The notes beneath the pieces are model-generated. The model made no database searches, was not told the origin of the DNA, and saw only the letters and a program-made list of their open reading frames with translations. From Dietzia psychralcaliphila (lineage in GTDB: Bacteria; Actinomycetota; Actinomycetes; Mycobacteriales; Mycobacteriaceae), in contig NZ_CP015453.1 of the NCBI RefSeq assembly GCF_003096095.1, positions 2,170,001 through 2,234,000 on the forward strand: 64,000 nt of DNA, written 5' to 3'. Shown here piece by piece: positions 1 to 11,143 of this stretch; positions within the stretch are counted from its first letter, which is position 1; the number at the start of each line of letters is the position of its first letter. The position numbers were made by a program, and so were the translations under genes.

Positions 1-370
1 ACTCCTCGCCGCCCTCACCCGATTTGATCTCCATGAGCACGTCGTCCGCGTCGTGGGGATCCCGCGGCGCCAACAGATCCGCCAACCGCGACTCCAGTTG
101 TGTGGCCTCGGACGACAGCCGCTCGGCCTCCTCGGCGAACGACGAGTCGTCACGAGCCAGTTCACGCGCGGCGGACAGGTCGCCCCGCGTCGACTCCAGT
201 GCGCGGTAGCACTGCACCACGGGGGTCAGTTCGGCGAAGCGCTTCCCCACCCTGCGCGCGGCCGCCGGGTCCTCGTGGAGCGCCGGATCCGACAGTTGCG
301 CCTCGAGGCCCCCGTACTCGGAGAGGACGTCGTCGACCGAGGACGGCGAACGCCCCGGCGCGTCTGTCAC
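1..370 (-). CDS. prfA: Peptide chain release factor 1, N-terminal part (cut by window edge)
   Basis: Class I release factor that ends translation at UAA and UAG on the ribosome. Only the first 123 or so residues are inside the window. They read as a helical, charged N-terminal domain that ends in KSGEGGEE, the conserved lead-in to the RF1 core; the GGQ and PxT motifs lie outside. The start is the GTG whose bases overlap the rho stop codon (GTGA), so translation is probably coupled to rho. In mycobacteria rpmE lies between rho and prfA; here nothing fits between them. RF1 rather than RF2 is inferred from the position after rho and from the lack of any frameshift site. Confidence 0.9.
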   Translation of the reverse strand, partial: MTDAPGRSPSSVDDVLSEYGGLEAQLSDPALHEDPAAARRVGKRFAELTPVVQCYRALESTRGDLSAARELARDDSSFAEEAERLSSEATQLESRLADLLAPRDPHDADDVLMEIKSGEGGEE

Positions 371-2514
371 TCCTCGTCCTGCGGCAGGGTCGGAGTCGTC
401 TTTGCCACCTGCAACAGGAACTCGTAGTTGGTGTTGGTCTTGCGCAGCTGCGACATGAGGAGGTCGATGGCCTGGTGCGAGTCGAGGCCCGACAACACCC
501 GGCGCAACTTGTGCATGACGCTGGCCTCCTCGGGCGTCATCAGCAGCTCTTCCTTGCGCGTACCCGAGGGGCCCACGTCGACCGCGGGGAACACACGCCG
601 CTCGGCGATGCGCCGGTCCAACTTGAGTTCCGCGTTGCCGGTGCCCTTGAACTCCTCGAAGATCACGGTGTCGCCGGCGGACCCGGTCTCGACCATCGCG
701 GTGGAGATGATCGTCAGGGACCCACCGTTCTCGATATTGCGCGCCGCGCCCAGGAACCGCTTGGGCGGGTACAGCGCCGTGGAGTCGACGCCACCGGACA
801 GGATGCGCCCCGAGGCGGGCGAGGAGTTGTTGTAGGCGCGACCGAGGCGGGTGATGGAGTCCAGGAGGACCACGACGTCCTGCCCCATCTCCACCAGACG
901 CTTCGCCCGCTCGATCGCGAGCTCCGCGACCTGGGTGTGGTCCGACGGCGGACGGTCGAAGGTCGAGGCGATGACCTCACCCTTGACCGATCGCTGCATG
1001 TCGGTGACCTCCTCCGGCCGCTCGTCGACGAGCACGACCATGAGGTGGCATTCCGGGTTGTTGATCGCGATCGAGTTGGCGATGTTCTGCAGGATCGTGG
1101 TCTTGCCCGCCTTGGGCGGGGAGACGATCAGCGCACGCTGGCCCTTGCCGATCGGCATGATCAGGTCGATCACGCGGGTCGAGATGATGTTCTTCTCGGT
1201 CTCCAGGCGCAACCGTTGGTTGGGGTAGAGCGGCGTGAGCTTGCCGAACTCCGGACGGTTCCGGACATCCTCGAGGGGACCACCGTTGACCGAGTCGATC
1301 CGGACCAGCGGGTTGAACTTCGCGCGGTTCTTGCCACCCTGGCCGCCCTGCCCGCCGCCTCGGCCGCCACCCTGCCCGCCGCCCGGCCCGTCCATCTGGC
1401 CGTCGGTCTGACCGTCTCGCGGCATCTTGACCGCGCCGACGATCGCGTCGCCACGACGGAGGCCGTACTTGCGGATCATGTTCATCGAGACGTAGACGTC
1501 GTTCGAACCCGCGAGGTAGCCGGAAGTGCGCACGAACGCGTAGTTGTCCAGCACGTCGAGGATTCCGGCGACCGGCTGGAGGACGTCGTCGTCCCGCACC
1601 TCGGTCTCGCCCTCCTGCGGACGGCCACCGCCACCACCACGGTTGCGCTCGCGCCGGCGACGGCTCCGACGACCACGGCCGCTCCCGTCGTCGTCGTCAC
1701 GGTTCTGGCCGTCGCCCCGCGGGCCGTTGTCTCCGCCCTGGTTGCCCTGGTTCCCCTGGTTGCCCTGGTTGCGCGGATTGCCCGAGTCACCGGACTGCTG
1801 ATCGCGGTTGCGGCTGCGCCCGCCCTGCTGGTCGCGGTTCTGCTGGTCACCGGACTGCTGGTCGCGCGTGCGCCCGCCCTGCTGGTCGCGGTTCTGCTGG
1901 TCACCGGACTGCTGGTCGCGCGTGCGCCCGCCCTGCTGGTCGCGGTTCTGCTGGTCACCGGACTGCTGGTCGCGCGTGCGCCCGCCCTGCTGAGCCTGTT
2001 CCTGCTGACCTGAGGCCTGGTCGTCGCGGTTCTGCCCGCCCCGACGCTGCCGGTTCCCCTGGTTCTGGCCCTGACCCTGGTTCTGGCCCTGACCACCGCT
2101 GCGCGGGCCGTCCTCACGACGGTTCCGGTCGCCCTGGTTCTGGCCGTCACCACGATTCTGACTCTCGTCGCGGGTCTCGCCGTCACCGCGACTCCGGCCC
2201 TCCTCGCGATGCTGCTCGTCGTCGCGGCGACCGCCCTCGTCCGGGTTCCCGGGCTCGCGCCTGGCCTGCTGGCCGCGCGTGGGCTTCTGCGCGTCGGGCT
2301 GGGGGGCACTCTCCGGCGTCGCGGCGGGCGCGGACTGGGCGGCCGGCGCTTTCCCGCCACGAGCGGCGTCGATCATCGCAACGAGATCGCCCTTGCGCTT
2401 GCCGGACAGACCCTTGAGGCCCATCTGCTGGGCCAGGGTCTTGAGGTCCGCCAGGCGCATTGCTGCCAATGCAGCACCCTGCGGCGGCGTGGAGTGGGTT
2501 TCCGTCGAGGTCAC
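367..2514 (-). CDS. rho: Transcription termination factor Rho with long low-complexity extension
   Basis: Hexameric RNA helicase that terminates transcription. The 715 aa are far more than the roughly 420 of E. coli Rho. In order: a Rho_N/SAP-like helical segment (about 15-55, [20 protein letters not shown]); a disordered Arg/Asp/Gln/Asn/Gly-rich stretch (about 60-300) with three exact 18-residue repeats of the type [18 protein letters not shown]; the cold-shock-like RNA-binding domain (about 313-375, [10 protein letters not shown]); a second Gly/Gln-rich insert (about 375-405); then the ATPase with Walker A PPKAGKTT (about 465) and [14 protein letters not shown]. Large basic inserts are known in Rho of Micrococcus and Mycobacterium, but the Q/N-rich repeats are striking. 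It overlaps prfA by GTGA. The start ATG follows a long leader. Confidence 0.97.
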   Translation of the reverse strand: MTSTETHSTPPQGAALAAMRLADLKTLAQQMGLKGLSGKRKGDLVAMIDAARGGKAPAAQSAPAATPESAPQPDAQKPTRGQQARREPGNPDEGGRRDDEQHREEGRSRGDGETRDESQNRGDGQNQGDRNRREDGPRSGGQGQNQGQGQNQGNRQRRGGQNRDDQASGQQEQAQQGGRTRDQQSGDQQNRDQQGGRTRDQQSGDQQNRDQQGGRTRDQQSGDQQNRDQQGGRSRNRDQQSGDSGNPRNQGNQGNQGNQGGDNGPRGDGQNRDDDDGSGRGRRSRRRRERNRGGGGGRPQEGETEVRDDDVLQPVAGILDVLDNYAFVRTSGYLAGSNDVYVSMNMIRKYGLRRGDAIVGAVKMPRDGQTDGQMDGPGGGQGGGRGGGQGGQGGKNRAKFNPLVRIDSVNGGPLEDVRNRPEFGKLTPLYPNQRLRLETEKNIISTRVIDLIMPIGKGQRALIVSPPKAGKTTILQNIANSIAINNPECHLMVVLVDERPEEVTDMQRSVKGEVIASTFDRPPSDHTQVAELAIERAKRLVEMGQDVVVLLDSITRLGRAYNNSSPASGRILSGGVDSTALYPPKRFLGAARNIENGGSLTIISTAMVETGSAGDTVIFEEFKGTGNAELKLDRRIAERRVFPAVDVGPSGTRKEELLMTPEEASVMHKLRRVLSGLDSHQAIDLLMSQLRKTNTNYEFLLQVAKTTPTLPQDEE
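1817..1978 (-). repeat. Three exact tandem 54-bp repeats inside rho
   Basis: Three contiguous copies of a 54-bp unit at 1817-1870, 1871-1924 and 1925-1978, followed by a partial fourth copy. The unit is a multiple of three and encodes 18 residues ([18 protein letters not shown]), so changes in copy number would keep the reading frame. The flanks contain degenerate versions ([19 protein letters not shown] side), which suggests repeated slippage or unequal crossover. Confidence 0.95.
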
Positions 2515-2986
2515 GGGTGTCCTTTCTGGGCCCGGGCCGGGGCGGTGTCAACCGCCTCGCACCGAGCATCTGTCCGGGACGCGGACGGGCGTCCCGGGTG
2601 GCCGCTGAGGCCTTCCGTGGCGGCGAACTGGCCGGACACGGATTCGTCTGAGGGGGATGTACACGAGGTGATACCCACCGGGCCGACTCGATGTTGACCG
2701 ACGACTACGGACGAGAACCACTCACGGGCACGACAATCCCAATTGACCACTCGCCGTTCGGCCGCTCCCGCCGGGACCGGCTCGCGAGCTACCGACCGCG
2801 AAGGCGGTCAGCGAACTGGAGATGTCTCGGGATGCGGGGACGACCGGGCGTCCGTGGCTTCGGCAAGCATACTACCCGTTGTCCATTTCCACGCGCGTCC
2901 CCCTCGCGAGTCCCACCGGCCGTGTCCGCATCTTCGCCGGCGGGCGGTAACCTACAGCCCACTGCGGCCACGCGGAGGGAGGTCCC
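2515..2986. promoter_or_regulatory. Divergent intergenic region between rho and the acyl-CoA ligase
   Basis: 472 bp without a credible gene. On the minus strand a -10-like TAGTAT sits at 2869-2874; if used it would give rho a leader of about 350 nt, which suits a gene known in other bacteria to be autoregulated through its leader. A perfect small stem-loop GACCGC-GAAG-GCGGTC lies at 2794-2809, and the palindrome GCTCGCGAGC is just upstream of it. On the plus strand TAACCT at 2948-2953 is a possible -10 for the ligase. I see no riboswitch I can name. The promoter calls are inference. Confidence 0.4.
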
Positions 2987-4657
2987 ATGTTCGGAACGAT
3001 GCTCGACACCCCGTTACTCGTCTCCCGAATCCTCGAGCACGCCGCAGAACGCCACGCCAGCTCCACCGTCACCGGTTTCGTGGGTGACATGCAGCCGCGG
3101 ACCACTCGGTTCGATGTGGTCGCCGCCAGGGCCGCCGCGACGGCCCACGCCCTCGCTGATCTCGGTGTGGGCGACGGCGACGTCGTGGCCGTCCTGTCCG
3201 GCAGCCGCACGGAGGTCGTGGAGTCGCTGTTCGCGATCCCGTCGATGGGTGCTGTCGTACTCGCGGTCAACATCCTCCGATCACGGTCCTTCCTCCTGGC
3301 GGCACTCCGCGACAACGACGTGTCCGTGCTGCTGGTCGATCCCGAGTTGATGTCTGTCGCGCTCGAGGTGGTCGCCGATCTGGAGCACGTGCGCCATCTC
3401 GTCGTCTTCGACAGTCACGTCCCCGGGCACATCGTCGACCACTCCGGGGACGATCACGACGTCGAGTTCCACGCTCTCGAAGCACTCCTCGACGGGCGAC
3501 CCACCACCTACCCCTGGCCCGAACTGGACGAACGCACCGCCGCCGCGCTCGCGTACACCTCAGGTACCACCGGCCTGTCCAAGGCCGTGGCTTTCACCCA
3601 CCGGTCGATCTGGCTGCACTCGATGGAGATGTGCATGGCCGAGAGTGCTGCGCTGCGGAGCGGTGACACGGTCCTGACGACGGTGCCGATGTACCACGTG
3701 CTGTCCTGGGGGCTGCCCTACGCCGCCTTCATGACCGGCGCGAGCCTCATCACTGCTCGGCCGCGACCGGGTCAGGCCATGCACACCGGACGCGACCTGG
3801 CCGAACTGCTGGCAACGTTCCGACCCAACAAGGTCGCGACCACACCCGCCTCGCTCCAGCGGCTCCTGCGACGCCTGGAGACCAACCCGCAACCACTCGG
3901 CCACCTGGGCGAGGTCCTGGTCGGTGGCTCCCCCGTTCCCGAGGCTCTCTTCGACGCCTTCGTCACACGTCACGGGGTCACCATCATGCAGGCCTACGGC
4001 CTCACCGAATCGAGCCCGATCGCCACCTTCGCCCGCGCCGACCCCCACTCGTCCGCTACCCACAGACGGGCTCAGATCCTCGGGCAGGGCAGGTTTCCCG
4101 CCGGTGTCGAGGCACGGGTCGTCGAGGCCGGGAGGATACTGCCGAATGACGGCTGGTCCGTCGGCGAACTGCAGATCAGGGGTCCGTGGGTCACCGCACG
4201 CTATCTGGGCGACGAGGCGACCGACCGGTTCGTCGACGGCTGGTTGCGCACCGGTGACATGGCCACCATCTCCCCCAGGGGCTACCTCGACGTGGTGGAC
4301 CGGGTGGACGACATCATCGCCTCGGGGGGCGAGTTGATCTCCTCGGTGGAACTCGAACACGCCGTTCTGCGGGAAGAGCGGGTGGCGGACGCCGCGGTGA
4401 TCGGGGTACCGGACGAACGGTGGGGCAACAGACCCCTGGTCCTGGTCCACCTCAAGCCCGGCGCAACGGCTACCGCGCGTGCGCTGTGGGAGGCGTTGGA
4501 CGGGCATGTCGAACTGTGGAAGCGACCGGACCACTGGGCGTTCGTCGACGACATCCCCCGTACGTCGGTGGGAAAGTACGACAAGCGGGCGATCCGTTCG
4601 CTACACGCCGACGGGGCGTACCGGGTCACCACGATCTCGCCGGGTGCCACCAGCTGA
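2987..4657 (+). CDS. AMP-dependent medium-chain acyl-CoA ligase (AlkK-like)
   Basis: Activates a fatty acid with ATP and joins it to CoA via an acyl-adenylate. The 556 aa carry the ANL-superfamily P-loop YTSGTTGLSKA (about 189-199), the YGLTESS motif (about 336) and the C-terminal catalytic lysine region GKYDKR (about 529). The N-terminus (MFGTMLDTPLLVSRIL) resembles AlkK-type medium-chain ligases rather than long-chain FadD15. ATG is preceded by GGAGG at suitable spacing. The gene lies on the opposite strand between thrB and rho, which are adjacent in mycobacteria, so it looks like an insertion into a conserved block. The substrate cannot be fixed from sequence. Confidence 0.85.
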   Translation: MFGTMLDTPLLVSRILEHAAERHASSTVTGFVGDMQPRTTRFDVVAARAAATAHALADLGVGDGDVVAVLSGSRTEVVESLFAIPSMGAVVLAVNILRSRSFLLAALRDNDVSVLLVDPELMSVALEVVADLEHVRHLVVFDSHVPGHIVDHSGDDHDVEFHALEALLDGRPTTYPWPELDERTAAALAYTSGTTGLSKAVAFTHRSIWLHSMEMCMAESAALRSGDTVLTTVPMYHVLSWGLPYAAFMTGASLITARPRPGQAMHTGRDLAELLATFRPNKVATTPASLQRLLRRLETNPQPLGHLGEVLVGGSPVPEALFDAFVTRHGVTIMQAYGLTESSPIATFARADPHSSATHRRAQILGQGRFPAGVEARVVEAGRILPNDGWSVGELQIRGPWVTARYLGDEATDRFVDGWLRTGDMATISPRGYLDVVDRVDDIIASGGELISSVELEHAVLREERVADAAVIGVPDERWGNRPLVLVHLKPGATATARALWEALDGHVELWKRPDHWAFVDDIPRTSVGKYDKRAIRSLHADGAYRVTTISPGATS

Positions 4658-4680
4658 CCCTCACCTCCGTGGCGCGGAAC

Positions 4681-5643
4681 TCACTCCCCGGTGAGAACGC
4701 GGGCACCCTCCGCGATCTGAAGATCCAGGACCTGCCATCCCTGGTCCTCGGCGTCCCCGCGCAGGTCCGCCGGGAGATCGGAGGTGCCCAGTACGAGTAC
4801 GGTCGGGCCCGCTCCGGAGACGGTCGCTGCGAGTCCGCGGTCCCGTAGCCGGCCGATCCACTCTGTGGTGCCGACGAGTGCCGGGGCCCGGTAGGACTGG
4901 TGTAGCCGGTCCTCGGTCGCGGCCAGGAGGAATTCCGGGTGCGAGGCCAGCGCCACCGACATCAGTGCGGCGCGACTGGCGTTGAAAGCCGCGTCCTCGT
5001 GGGGGACCATCTCCGGCAGCAGTCCACGGGTCTGGGCTGTCGAGGAGGTCTCCGCCGGCACCAGCACGGTGGCGACGATCGTCGGATCGACATCCATGCG
5101 GACCGCCCTGTAGGTCACGGCGGTCGCGGATCTCTCGGTCCACGAGACCACGACGCCACCGAGGACGCTCGCCGCCGCGTTGTCGGGATGCCCCTCGAAT
5201 TCGCTCGCGAGCTGCACCAGGTGCTCGTCGGTCAGCACGAGGCCCATGAGACCGTTCGCCGCGACCAGCCCCCCGACCGCGGCGGACGCCGAGGAACCGA
5301 GACCCCGCGAGTGCGGAATCGCGTTGGTGCAGGTGATCCTGACCCCGGGGGCACCCGCTCCGCCGGCCCGCAGGCCCGCCTCCACGGCCTTGGCCACGAG
5401 GTGTGAGGCGTCCGCGGGAACCTGGCCGGCACCCTCCCCCGACACCTCGAGCTCGAGCCCCGACCCGATCGTGGTCACCGTGATGGTGTCGTACAGACCC
5501 AGGGCCACACCGAGGGCGTCGAAACCCGGCCCGAGGTTGGCGCTGGACGCGGGCACCTCGACGGTCACCGACCGCCCGACCGGCAGGATGCGTCCCCCTG
5601 AGCTGCCGAACACCTCGGGACCGGAGCCGATCACGTCGCTCAT
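4681..5643 (-). CDS. thrB: Homoserine kinase
   Basis: Phosphorylates L-homoserine with ATP to O-phosphohomoserine, the penultimate step to threonine. The 320 aa show the GHMP-kinase signature [16 protein letters not shown] (about 108-123), an N-terminal [13 protein letters not shown] motif and the C-terminal [10 protein letters not shown] loop. Length and motifs are normal for the family. Its ATG overlaps the thrC stop (ATGA), so it is translated from the same mRNA as thrC. It is the last gene of the threonine/lysine unit. Its stop is only 23 bp from the stop of the convergent acyl-CoA ligase, and I see no strong terminator there. Confidence 0.97.
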   Translation of the reverse strand: MSDVIGSGPEVFGSSGGRILPVGRSVTVEVPASSANLGPGFDALGVALGLYDTITVTTIGSGLELEVSGEGAGQVPADASHLVAKAVEAGLRAGGAGAPGVRITCTNAIPHSRGLGSSASAAVGGLVAANGLMGLVLTDEHLVQLASEFEGHPDNAAASVLGGVVVSWTERSATAVTYRAVRMDVDPTIVATVLVPAETSSTAQTRGLLPEMVPHEDAAFNASRAALMSVALASHPEFLLAATEDRLHQSYRAPALVGTTEWIGRLRDRGLAATVSGAGPTVLVLGTSDLPADLRGDAEDQGWQVLDLQIAEGARVLTGE

Positions 5644-6722
5644 TCCAGCCCGAGTGCGCCGGCGACGGCCGACGGATCCACCGGGATGGCCTCGACCTCG
5701 GGCATGCCCAGCAGCGCGGTGTCAGGGTCCTTGAGTCCGTTGCCGGTGACCGTACAGACGATCGTCTGACCGGCCTCGAGCTCTCCGTTGGCGTGCGCGT
5801 CGAGGAGCCCTGCGACTGACGCCGCCGAGGCCGGCTCCACGTACACGCCGTCCTTGCCCGCGACGGTGCGGTAGGCCTCGAGGATCTGCTCGTCCGTGCG
5901 CTTGCGGAACGTGCCACCCGACTCGTCGCGTGCGGTCACGGCGCCGTCCCACGACGCCGGGGCGCCGATCCGGATAGCGGTGGCGATGGTCTCCGGGTTC
6001 TTGACCGGTGCGCCGTCCACGAGGGGCGCCGCGCCCGCCGCCTGGACACCCATCATCCGGGGGCGCGCCGAGATGATCCCGTCAGCGTGGTACTCGCTGT
6101 ACCCCTTCCAGTACGCGGTGATGTTGCCCGCGTTGCCGACCGGGAGGAAGTGCAGGTCGGGAGCCCGCCCGAGCACGTCGACGATCTCGAACGCGGCGGT
6201 CTTCTGGCCCTCGATCCGCACCGGGTTGACCGAGTTGACCAGACCGATCTCCGCGTAGGTCGCGGTGGTCTTGCGCGCCAACTCCAGGCAGTCGTCGAAG
6301 TTGCCGTCGACCTGGATGATCGTGGCACCGTGCATGACCGCCTGCGCCAGCTTGCCCGCCGCGATCTTGCCCTGCGGGATGAGGACGGCGCAGCCCATGC
6401 CCGCGCGGGTCGCGTAGGCGGCCGCCGAGGCGGAGGTGTTGCCGGTCGAGGCACACAGCACGGCCTTCTGTCCCCGCGCCCTGGCGTCGGTGACGGCCAT
6501 GGTCATGCCACGGTCCTTGAACGACCCCGTCGGGTTGAGACCCTCGACCTTGAGGTAGACCTCGCACCCGGTGACCTCGGAGAGGTAGGGCGCCGGGAGG
6601 AGTGGGGTACCGCCCTCGAAGAGCGTCACCGGCTCCCAGGTGTCCCCGATCGGTAGCCGGTCGCGGTAGGCCTCGATGAGGCCGGGCCAGCGATGGTGCA
6701 CGGGCTGGTGGGTGCTGCTCAT
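5640..6722 (-). CDS. thrC: Threonine synthase
   Basis: PLP enzyme that converts O-phosphohomoserine to L-threonine and phosphate. At 360 aa it matches the short class of threonine synthases of actinobacteria. The PLP-binding lysine is in [12 protein letters not shown] (Lys about 69); the glycine-rich phosphate loop is at [12 protein letters not shown] (about 195-207). Start ATG overlaps the hom stop codon (ATGA) and its own stop overlaps the thrB start, so hom, thrC and thrB are tightly coupled. Confidence 0.97.
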   Translation of the reverse strand: MSSTHQPVHHRWPGLIEAYRDRLPIGDTWEPVTLFEGGTPLLPAPYLSEVTGCEVYLKVEGLNPTGSFKDRGMTMAVTDARARGQKAVLCASTGNTSASAAAYATRAGMGCAVLIPQGKIAAGKLAQAVMHGATIIQVDGNFDDCLELARKTTATYAEIGLVNSVNPVRIEGQKTAAFEIVDVLGRAPDLHFLPVGNAGNITAYWKGYSEYHADGIISARPRMMGVQAAGAAPLVDGAPVKNPETIATAIRIGAPASWDGAVTARDESGGTFRKRTDEQILEAYRTVAGKDGVYVEPASAASVAGLLDAHANGELEAGQTIVCTVTGNGLKDPDTALLGMPEVEAIPVDPSAVAGALGLE

Positions 6723-8071
6723 TCGGTGTCCACTCCCTCGAGTCGGATGACGCTGGTGATGACCGAGACCGCGTCCTGGTCGGAGAGCGCGGCGACCGTG
6801 TCGGCCAGTGCGCGCTCGGATGCCCGGTGGGTCAGGACGGTGAGCTCGGCGGTGGGCTCGGCGTCGTCCATCTCCGACTCGGGGAACTCGACCTCGGTCT
6901 GGCGGACCTGCGCGATGGACACCCCGTGGCGCGAGAACTCGGCGGCGACCAGCGCCAGCACACCGGGCTTGTCCGCCACTCGCATCCGCACGTGGTATCG
7001 GGTGGAGACCTCGTCCATGGAGGCCACCGGGAGGGCCGCGTAGGTCGATTCGCCGGGCGCGCGGCCCGAGTCCACCTTGTTGCGCGCCGCGGCGACCATG
7101 TCGCCGAGGACGGCGGACGCGGTGGGGGAACCGCCGGCTCCCTGGCCGTAGAACATGAGCCGACCGGCCGCCTCCGCCTCCACCACGACAGCGTTGAAGG
7201 CGCCGTTGACGGTCGCGAGTGGATGGGTGTTGGGAAGCAACGCCGGGTACACGCGAGCCGACACAGCCTCGGTCCCGTCCTCCCGCTGCAACTTCTCGCA
7301 GATCGCGAGGAGCTTGATCGTGCAGTCCATGTCGCGGGCCGAGGCGAAGTCGTCGGGCGAGATCCTGGAGATCCCCTCCCGGTAGACGTCGCCTGCGGTC
7401 ACGCGACTGTGGAACGCGATCGAGGCGAGGATCGCGGCCTTGGCCGCCGCATCGTAGCCCTCGACGTCGGCCGTCGGGTCGGCCTCCGCGTATCCGAGCC
7501 TGGATGCCTCCGCGAGGGTCTCCGCGTAGTCGGCGCCCGTGGACCCCATCGCGGAGAGGATGTAGTTGGTGGTGCCGTTGACGATCCCGAGGACCCGCTC
7601 CACCTGGTCGCCCGCCATGGAACGACGCAGGGGTCCGATCACCGGGATCGCACCGGCCACGGCCGCCTCGAAGTACAGGTCGGTGCGGGTCGAGTCCGCG
7701 GCCTCCGCCAGCTCGTCGGTGTATTCGGCCAACAGCGCCTTGTTGGCGGTGACCACGGCCTTGCCGTGGCGGAGTGCCTCCAGGAGGAGGGGCCGGGGCA
7801 CGTCGATGCCGCCCATCAGTTCGACGACGACATCGACGTCCTCCCGCGAGACGAGCGACGCCGGGTCCGCCGTGAGGAGCTCGGGGTCCACCCCGCGGTC
7901 GCGGGTCAGATCGCGGACCGCGACTCCACGCAGAGCCAGGGGGGCTCCGATGCGGGCGGCCAGCGCCTCCGCGTTCTCCGTCATGTAGCGGATGACCTCG
8001 GTGCCGACGGTGCCCATTCCGAGCACCGCCACTCCCACGGGTCGCACGCCTGACGCCGTTGCGTCGCTCAC
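6719..8071 (-). CDS. hom: Homoserine dehydrogenase with C-terminal ACT domain
   Basis: Reduces L-aspartate 4-semialdehyde to L-homoserine with NAD(P)H, the branch toward threonine and methionine. 450 aa: a Rossmann motif [13 protein letters not shown] at the N-terminus, a catalytic domain with [11 protein letters not shown] and [11 protein letters not shown], then an ACT regulatory domain (about 360-435, [20 protein letters not shown]) that in relatives gives feedback inhibition by threonine. Start GTG overlaps the lysA stop (GTGA). A normal monofunctional actinobacterial enzyme, with no aspartokinase fused. Confidence 0.97.
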   Translation of the reverse strand: MSDATASGVRPVGVAVLGMGTVGTEVIRYMTENAEALAARIGAPLALRGVAVRDLTRDRGVDPELLTADPASLVSREDVDVVVELMGGIDVPRPLLLEALRHGKAVVTANKALLAEYTDELAEAADSTRTDLYFEAAVAGAIPVIGPLRRSMAGDQVERVLGIVNGTTNYILSAMGSTGADYAETLAEASRLGYAEADPTADVEGYDAAAKAAILASIAFHSRVTAGDVYREGISRISPDDFASARDMDCTIKLLAICEKLQREDGTEAVSARVYPALLPNTHPLATVNGAFNAVVVEAEAAGRLMFYGQGAGGSPTASAVLGDMVAAARNKVDSGRAPGESTYAALPVASMDEVSTRYHVRMRVADKPGVLALVAAEFSRHGVSIAQVRQTEVEFPESEMDDAEPTAELTVLTHRASERALADTVAALSDQDAVSVITSVIRLEGVDTE

Positions 8072-9486
8072 TGTCCCACCTCCAGGCTCGTCAGATCGTC
8101 AAGGGTTTCACGTCGCAGCACCAGGCGTGCCCGTCCGTCACGGACCGCGACCACCGCCGGACGCCCGATCAGGTTGTACCGGCTCGACATCGAATAGCAG
8201 TACGCGCCCGTCGCCGCGACGGCCACCAGGTCTCCCGCCCCTACGTCCTCGGGCATCCACAGGTCACGCACCACCACGTCGCCGCTCTCGCAGTGCTTTC
8301 CCACCAGTCTCGCGACCACGGGCTCGGCAGACGAGGCGCGGCCCACCAATCGGGCGTCATACTCGGCGTCGTACAGCGCCGTCCGGATGTTGTCGCTCAT
8401 CCCACCGTCGACGCTGATGTAGCGGCGGCTCTCCCCACCGGCGAGTTCCACGTCCTTGACCACGCCGACCTCGTAGAGAGTGACCGTGCCGGGGCCGGCG
8501 ATCGCGCGACCGGGTTCGACCACCAGCGTGGGAGGCGCGAGTCCGACGTCCCGCGAGAAGCCGTCGACGATCTCCGTCAGCGCGGTGGCCAGTTGCGCCA
8601 CCGGAGGCGGGTCGTCGGACGGGACGTAGCTGATGCCCAGCCCGCCTCCCAGGTCCAGGTGGTCCAGCTGGGCCGTGCGTTCCACACCGAACTCGTCGAC
8701 GATGTCGCGCAGGAGACCGATCACGCGACGCGCCGCGAGTTCGAAGCCGTCGACGTCGAAGATCTGGGAACCGATGTGGCTGTGCAGGCCGGTGAGCCGG
8801 ATGTGCGGTGCCTCGAACACCCCGCGGACGGCCGCCATGGCCGCCCCGCCAGCGAGGGAGAACCCGAACTTCTGGTCCTCGTGGGCCGTGGCGATGAACT
8901 CGTGGGTGTGCGCCTCGACGCCCACCGTCACCCGGATGAAGACGTCCTGGACCACGCCCTCCTCGGCGGCGATGCGGTCGAGCAACGCGATCTCGGACAT
9001 GGAATCGAGGACCACGTGCCCCACACCGCTGCGCACGGCGAGCCGGAGTTCGTCGGCGGACTTGTTGTTGCCGTGCACCGTGATCCGAGCCGGCGGGAAG
9101 CCGGCGCGCAGGGCCACCGCGAGTTCGCCGCCGGAGGCGACGTCCAGGCTCAACCCCTCCTCCGCCACCCAGCGCGCCACCTCGGTGCACAGGAACGCCT
9201 TGGAGGCGTAGTGCACCCTGTCGGCGCCGCCGAAGGCCGCCGCCATCTCTCGGCAGCGGGAACGGAAGTCCTCCTCGTCGATCACGAACAGCGGGGTGCC
9301 GAACTCGGCCGCCAGCTCGTCCGCCGCGACCCCTGCGAACTCCACCACGCCGTCGTCGCGTCGGCCCGCACCGCGCGGCCAGACAGCCGGGTCCAGGGCC
9401 ATCACGCCACCCGCGTCGGTGGGACGCTCGCCGATCCCGGGGGCGTGCGGGAACTCGTGCCGCGAACCGGCCGGGTGCGCGCTCAC
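8068..9486 (-). CDS. lysA: Diaminopimelate decarboxylase
   Basis: PLP enzyme that decarboxylates meso-diaminopimelate to L-lysine. 472 aa. The alanine-racemase-like barrel carries the PLP lysine in HYASKAFLC (about 95) and the [10 protein letters not shown] motif; the C-terminal domain has the active-site CESGDVV (Cys about 399). The start is a GTG overlapping the argS stop by GTGA, and its own stop overlaps hom in the same way. The order argS-lysA-hom is conserved in mycobacteria and corynebacteria, where lysA expression is tied to argS. Confidence 0.97.
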   Translation of the reverse strand: MSAHPAGSRHEFPHAPGIGERPTDAGGVMALDPAVWPRGAGRRDDGVVEFAGVAADELAAEFGTPLFVIDEEDFRSRCREMAAAFGGADRVHYASKAFLCTEVARWVAEEGLSLDVASGGELAVALRAGFPPARITVHGNNKSADELRLAVRSGVGHVVLDSMSEIALLDRIAAEEGVVQDVFIRVTVGVEAHTHEFIATAHEDQKFGFSLAGGAAMAAVRGVFEAPHIRLTGLHSHIGSQIFDVDGFELAARRVIGLLRDIVDEFGVERTAQLDHLDLGGGLGISYVPSDDPPPVAQLATALTEIVDGFSRDVGLAPPTLVVEPGRAIAGPGTVTLYEVGVVKDVELAGGESRRYISVDGGMSDNIRTALYDAEYDARLVGRASSAEPVVARLVGKHCESGDVVVRDLWMPEDVGAGDLVAVAATGAYCYSMSSRYNLIGRPAVVAVRDGRARLVLRRETLDDLTSLEVGQ

Positions 9487-11135
9487 ATCTTCTCCGGGGC
9501 GGTGACGCCGATCAGTCGCAGTCCGTTGGCCAGGGTCTGTCGGGTGGCCGAGCTCAGCGCGAGACGCGCGGCATGGAGGGGCCCTGCCTCCTCGTCGCCC
9601 ATGGGCAGGACACGACAGGTGTCGTAGAAGCGGTGATAGGCGCCGGCGAGCTCCTCCAGATACCGGGCGACACGATGCGGCTCACGGAGTTCGGCCGCGC
9701 TCGCCACGACCCTGGGGAACTCTCCGATGGTCCGGATGAGCGCGCCCTCCCGGTCCTCGACCAGGAGTGCGAGGTCGGCGGCGTCCGTCGTGACGCCCAG
9801 GTCGGCGGCGTTGCGGGCCAGGGAGCACAGTCGAGCGTGCGCGTACTGCACGTAGAAGACCGGGTTGTCGTTGGTCGCCGAGGTCCACAACTGCAGGTCG
9901 ATGTCCATGGTCTGATCCACCGAGGAGCGGATGAGCGCATACCGCGCGGCGTCGACCCCGATCGCATCCACCAGGTCGTCGAGCGTGATGACGGTTCCGG
10001 CGCGCTTGCTCATCTTGACCGGGACGCCCTCCCTCACGAGGCTCACCATCTGACCGATGAGGACCTCGATCGTCGCGGGATCGTCTCCCAGCGCCGCTGC
10101 CGCAGCCTTGAGCCGCGCGATGTAGCCGTGATGATCGGCGCCGAGCATGTAGATGCACAGGTCGAATCCGCGGTCCCGCTTGTCCAGGAAGTAGGCGATA
10201 TCACCCGCGATATACGCCGCGTTGCCGTCGGACTTGAGGACCACGCGGTCCTTGTCGTCCCCGAAGTCCGTCGAGCGCAGCCACCAGGCCCCCTCGGACT
10301 CGTACAGGTTCCCGTTGCCCTTGAGGACCTCGATCGCCCGGTCGACGGCTCCGGAGGTGAACATCGAGTTCTCGTGGGTGTAGACGTCGAAGACCGTCCC
10401 GAACTCCGCGAGCGAGGCCTTGATGTGGGTGAACATCAGGTCGACACCCTCGGCGCGGAACGTCTCGAGCGCCTCGGCCTCGGGCTGCTCGAGGACATCC
10501 GGGTGATCAGCGACGACCCGGGCGGCGATGTCCTCGATGTACGCACCTGCGTATCCGTCCTCGGGCGTCGCCTCGCCTCGGGCGGCGGCGGCCAGCGACC
10601 TGCTGAAGCGGTCGATCTGGGCGCCGTGGTCGTTGAAGTAGTACTCCCGGGTGACAGCTGCGCCGGAGGCCTCCAGGACGCGCCCGAGGGCGTCACCGAC
10701 CGCCGCCCAGCGGGTACCACCCAGGTGGATGGGGCCGGTCGGGTTGGCGGAGACGAACTCGAGGTTCACGCGTCGACCGGCCATCGCGTCCCCGGTGCCG
10801 TACGCCTCGCCCTGCTCGATGACCGAGGCCACCAGCGACCCCTGCGCCCCGGAGTCGAGGCGGATGTTGAGGAACCCGGGGCCGGCGATGTCCGCCGACG
10901 CCACGCCGGGATCCGCGGCGAGCGCGGTGGCGATCTCCTGCGCCAGCTCTCGCGGGGCGGCTCCGACCTTCTTGGCCAACTGCAGAGCGACGTTGGTCGC
11001 GTAGTCGCCGTGTTCCGGGTTGCGTGGACGTTCGACGGTCACCGTGTCCGGCACCACCGAGATGTCGGCTCCGCGCTCGGTGAGAACGGTGATGAGTGCG
11101 GCACGGATGACGGCGGCGAGGTCGGCGGGAGTCAC
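9483..11135 (-). CDS. argS: Arginyl-tRNA synthetase
   Basis: Class I synthetase that charges tRNA-Arg. 550 aa with an N-terminal Arg-tRNA-synthetase domain ([13 protein letters not shown]), a HIGH variant in [11 protein letters not shown] (about 131-141), a KMSKS variant KMSKRAG (about 375) and a C-terminal DALR anticodon-binding domain ending in [10 protein letters not shown]. The GTG start has AGGAAG just upstream and TAGGAT eight bases before it, so it may be read from a short-leader or leaderless mRNA. It heads the argS-lysA-hom-thrC-thrB unit and lies next to a tRNA-Arg gene on the other strand, as in M. tuberculosis (argV-argS). Confidence 0.97.
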   Translation of the reverse strand: MTPADLAAVIRAALITVLTERGADISVVPDTVTVERPRNPEHGDYATNVALQLAKKVGAAPRELAQEIATALAADPGVASADIAGPGFLNIRLDSGAQGSLVASVIEQGEAYGTGDAMAGRRVNLEFVSANPTGPIHLGGTRWAAVGDALGRVLEASGAAVTREYYFNDHGAQIDRFSRSLAAAARGEATPEDGYAGAYIEDIAARVVADHPDVLEQPEAEALETFRAEGVDLMFTHIKASLAEFGTVFDVYTHENSMFTSGAVDRAIEVLKGNGNLYESEGAWWLRSTDFGDDKDRVVLKSDGNAAYIAGDIAYFLDKRDRGFDLCIYMLGADHHGYIARLKAAAAALGDDPATIEVLIGQMVSLVREGVPVKMSKRAGTVITLDDLVDAIGVDAARYALIRSSVDQTMDIDLQLWTSATNDNPVFYVQYAHARLCSLARNAADLGVTTDAADLALLVEDREGALIRTIGEFPRVVASAAELREPHRVARYLEELAGAYHRFYDTCRVLPMGDEEAGPLHAARLALSSATRQTLANGLRLIGVTAPEKM

Positions 11136-11143
11136 GTCTTCCT

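Noticed and set aside
1817-1978. CRISPR-like direct repeats
   Set aside because: The units are contiguous with no spacers, in frame inside rho; there are no cas genes in the window.
100-2013. A 637-codon open frame on the plus strand opposite rho
   Set aside because: It is antisense to rho, contains no recognisable domain, and its [18 protein letters not shown] repeats are only the complement of the rho repeats.
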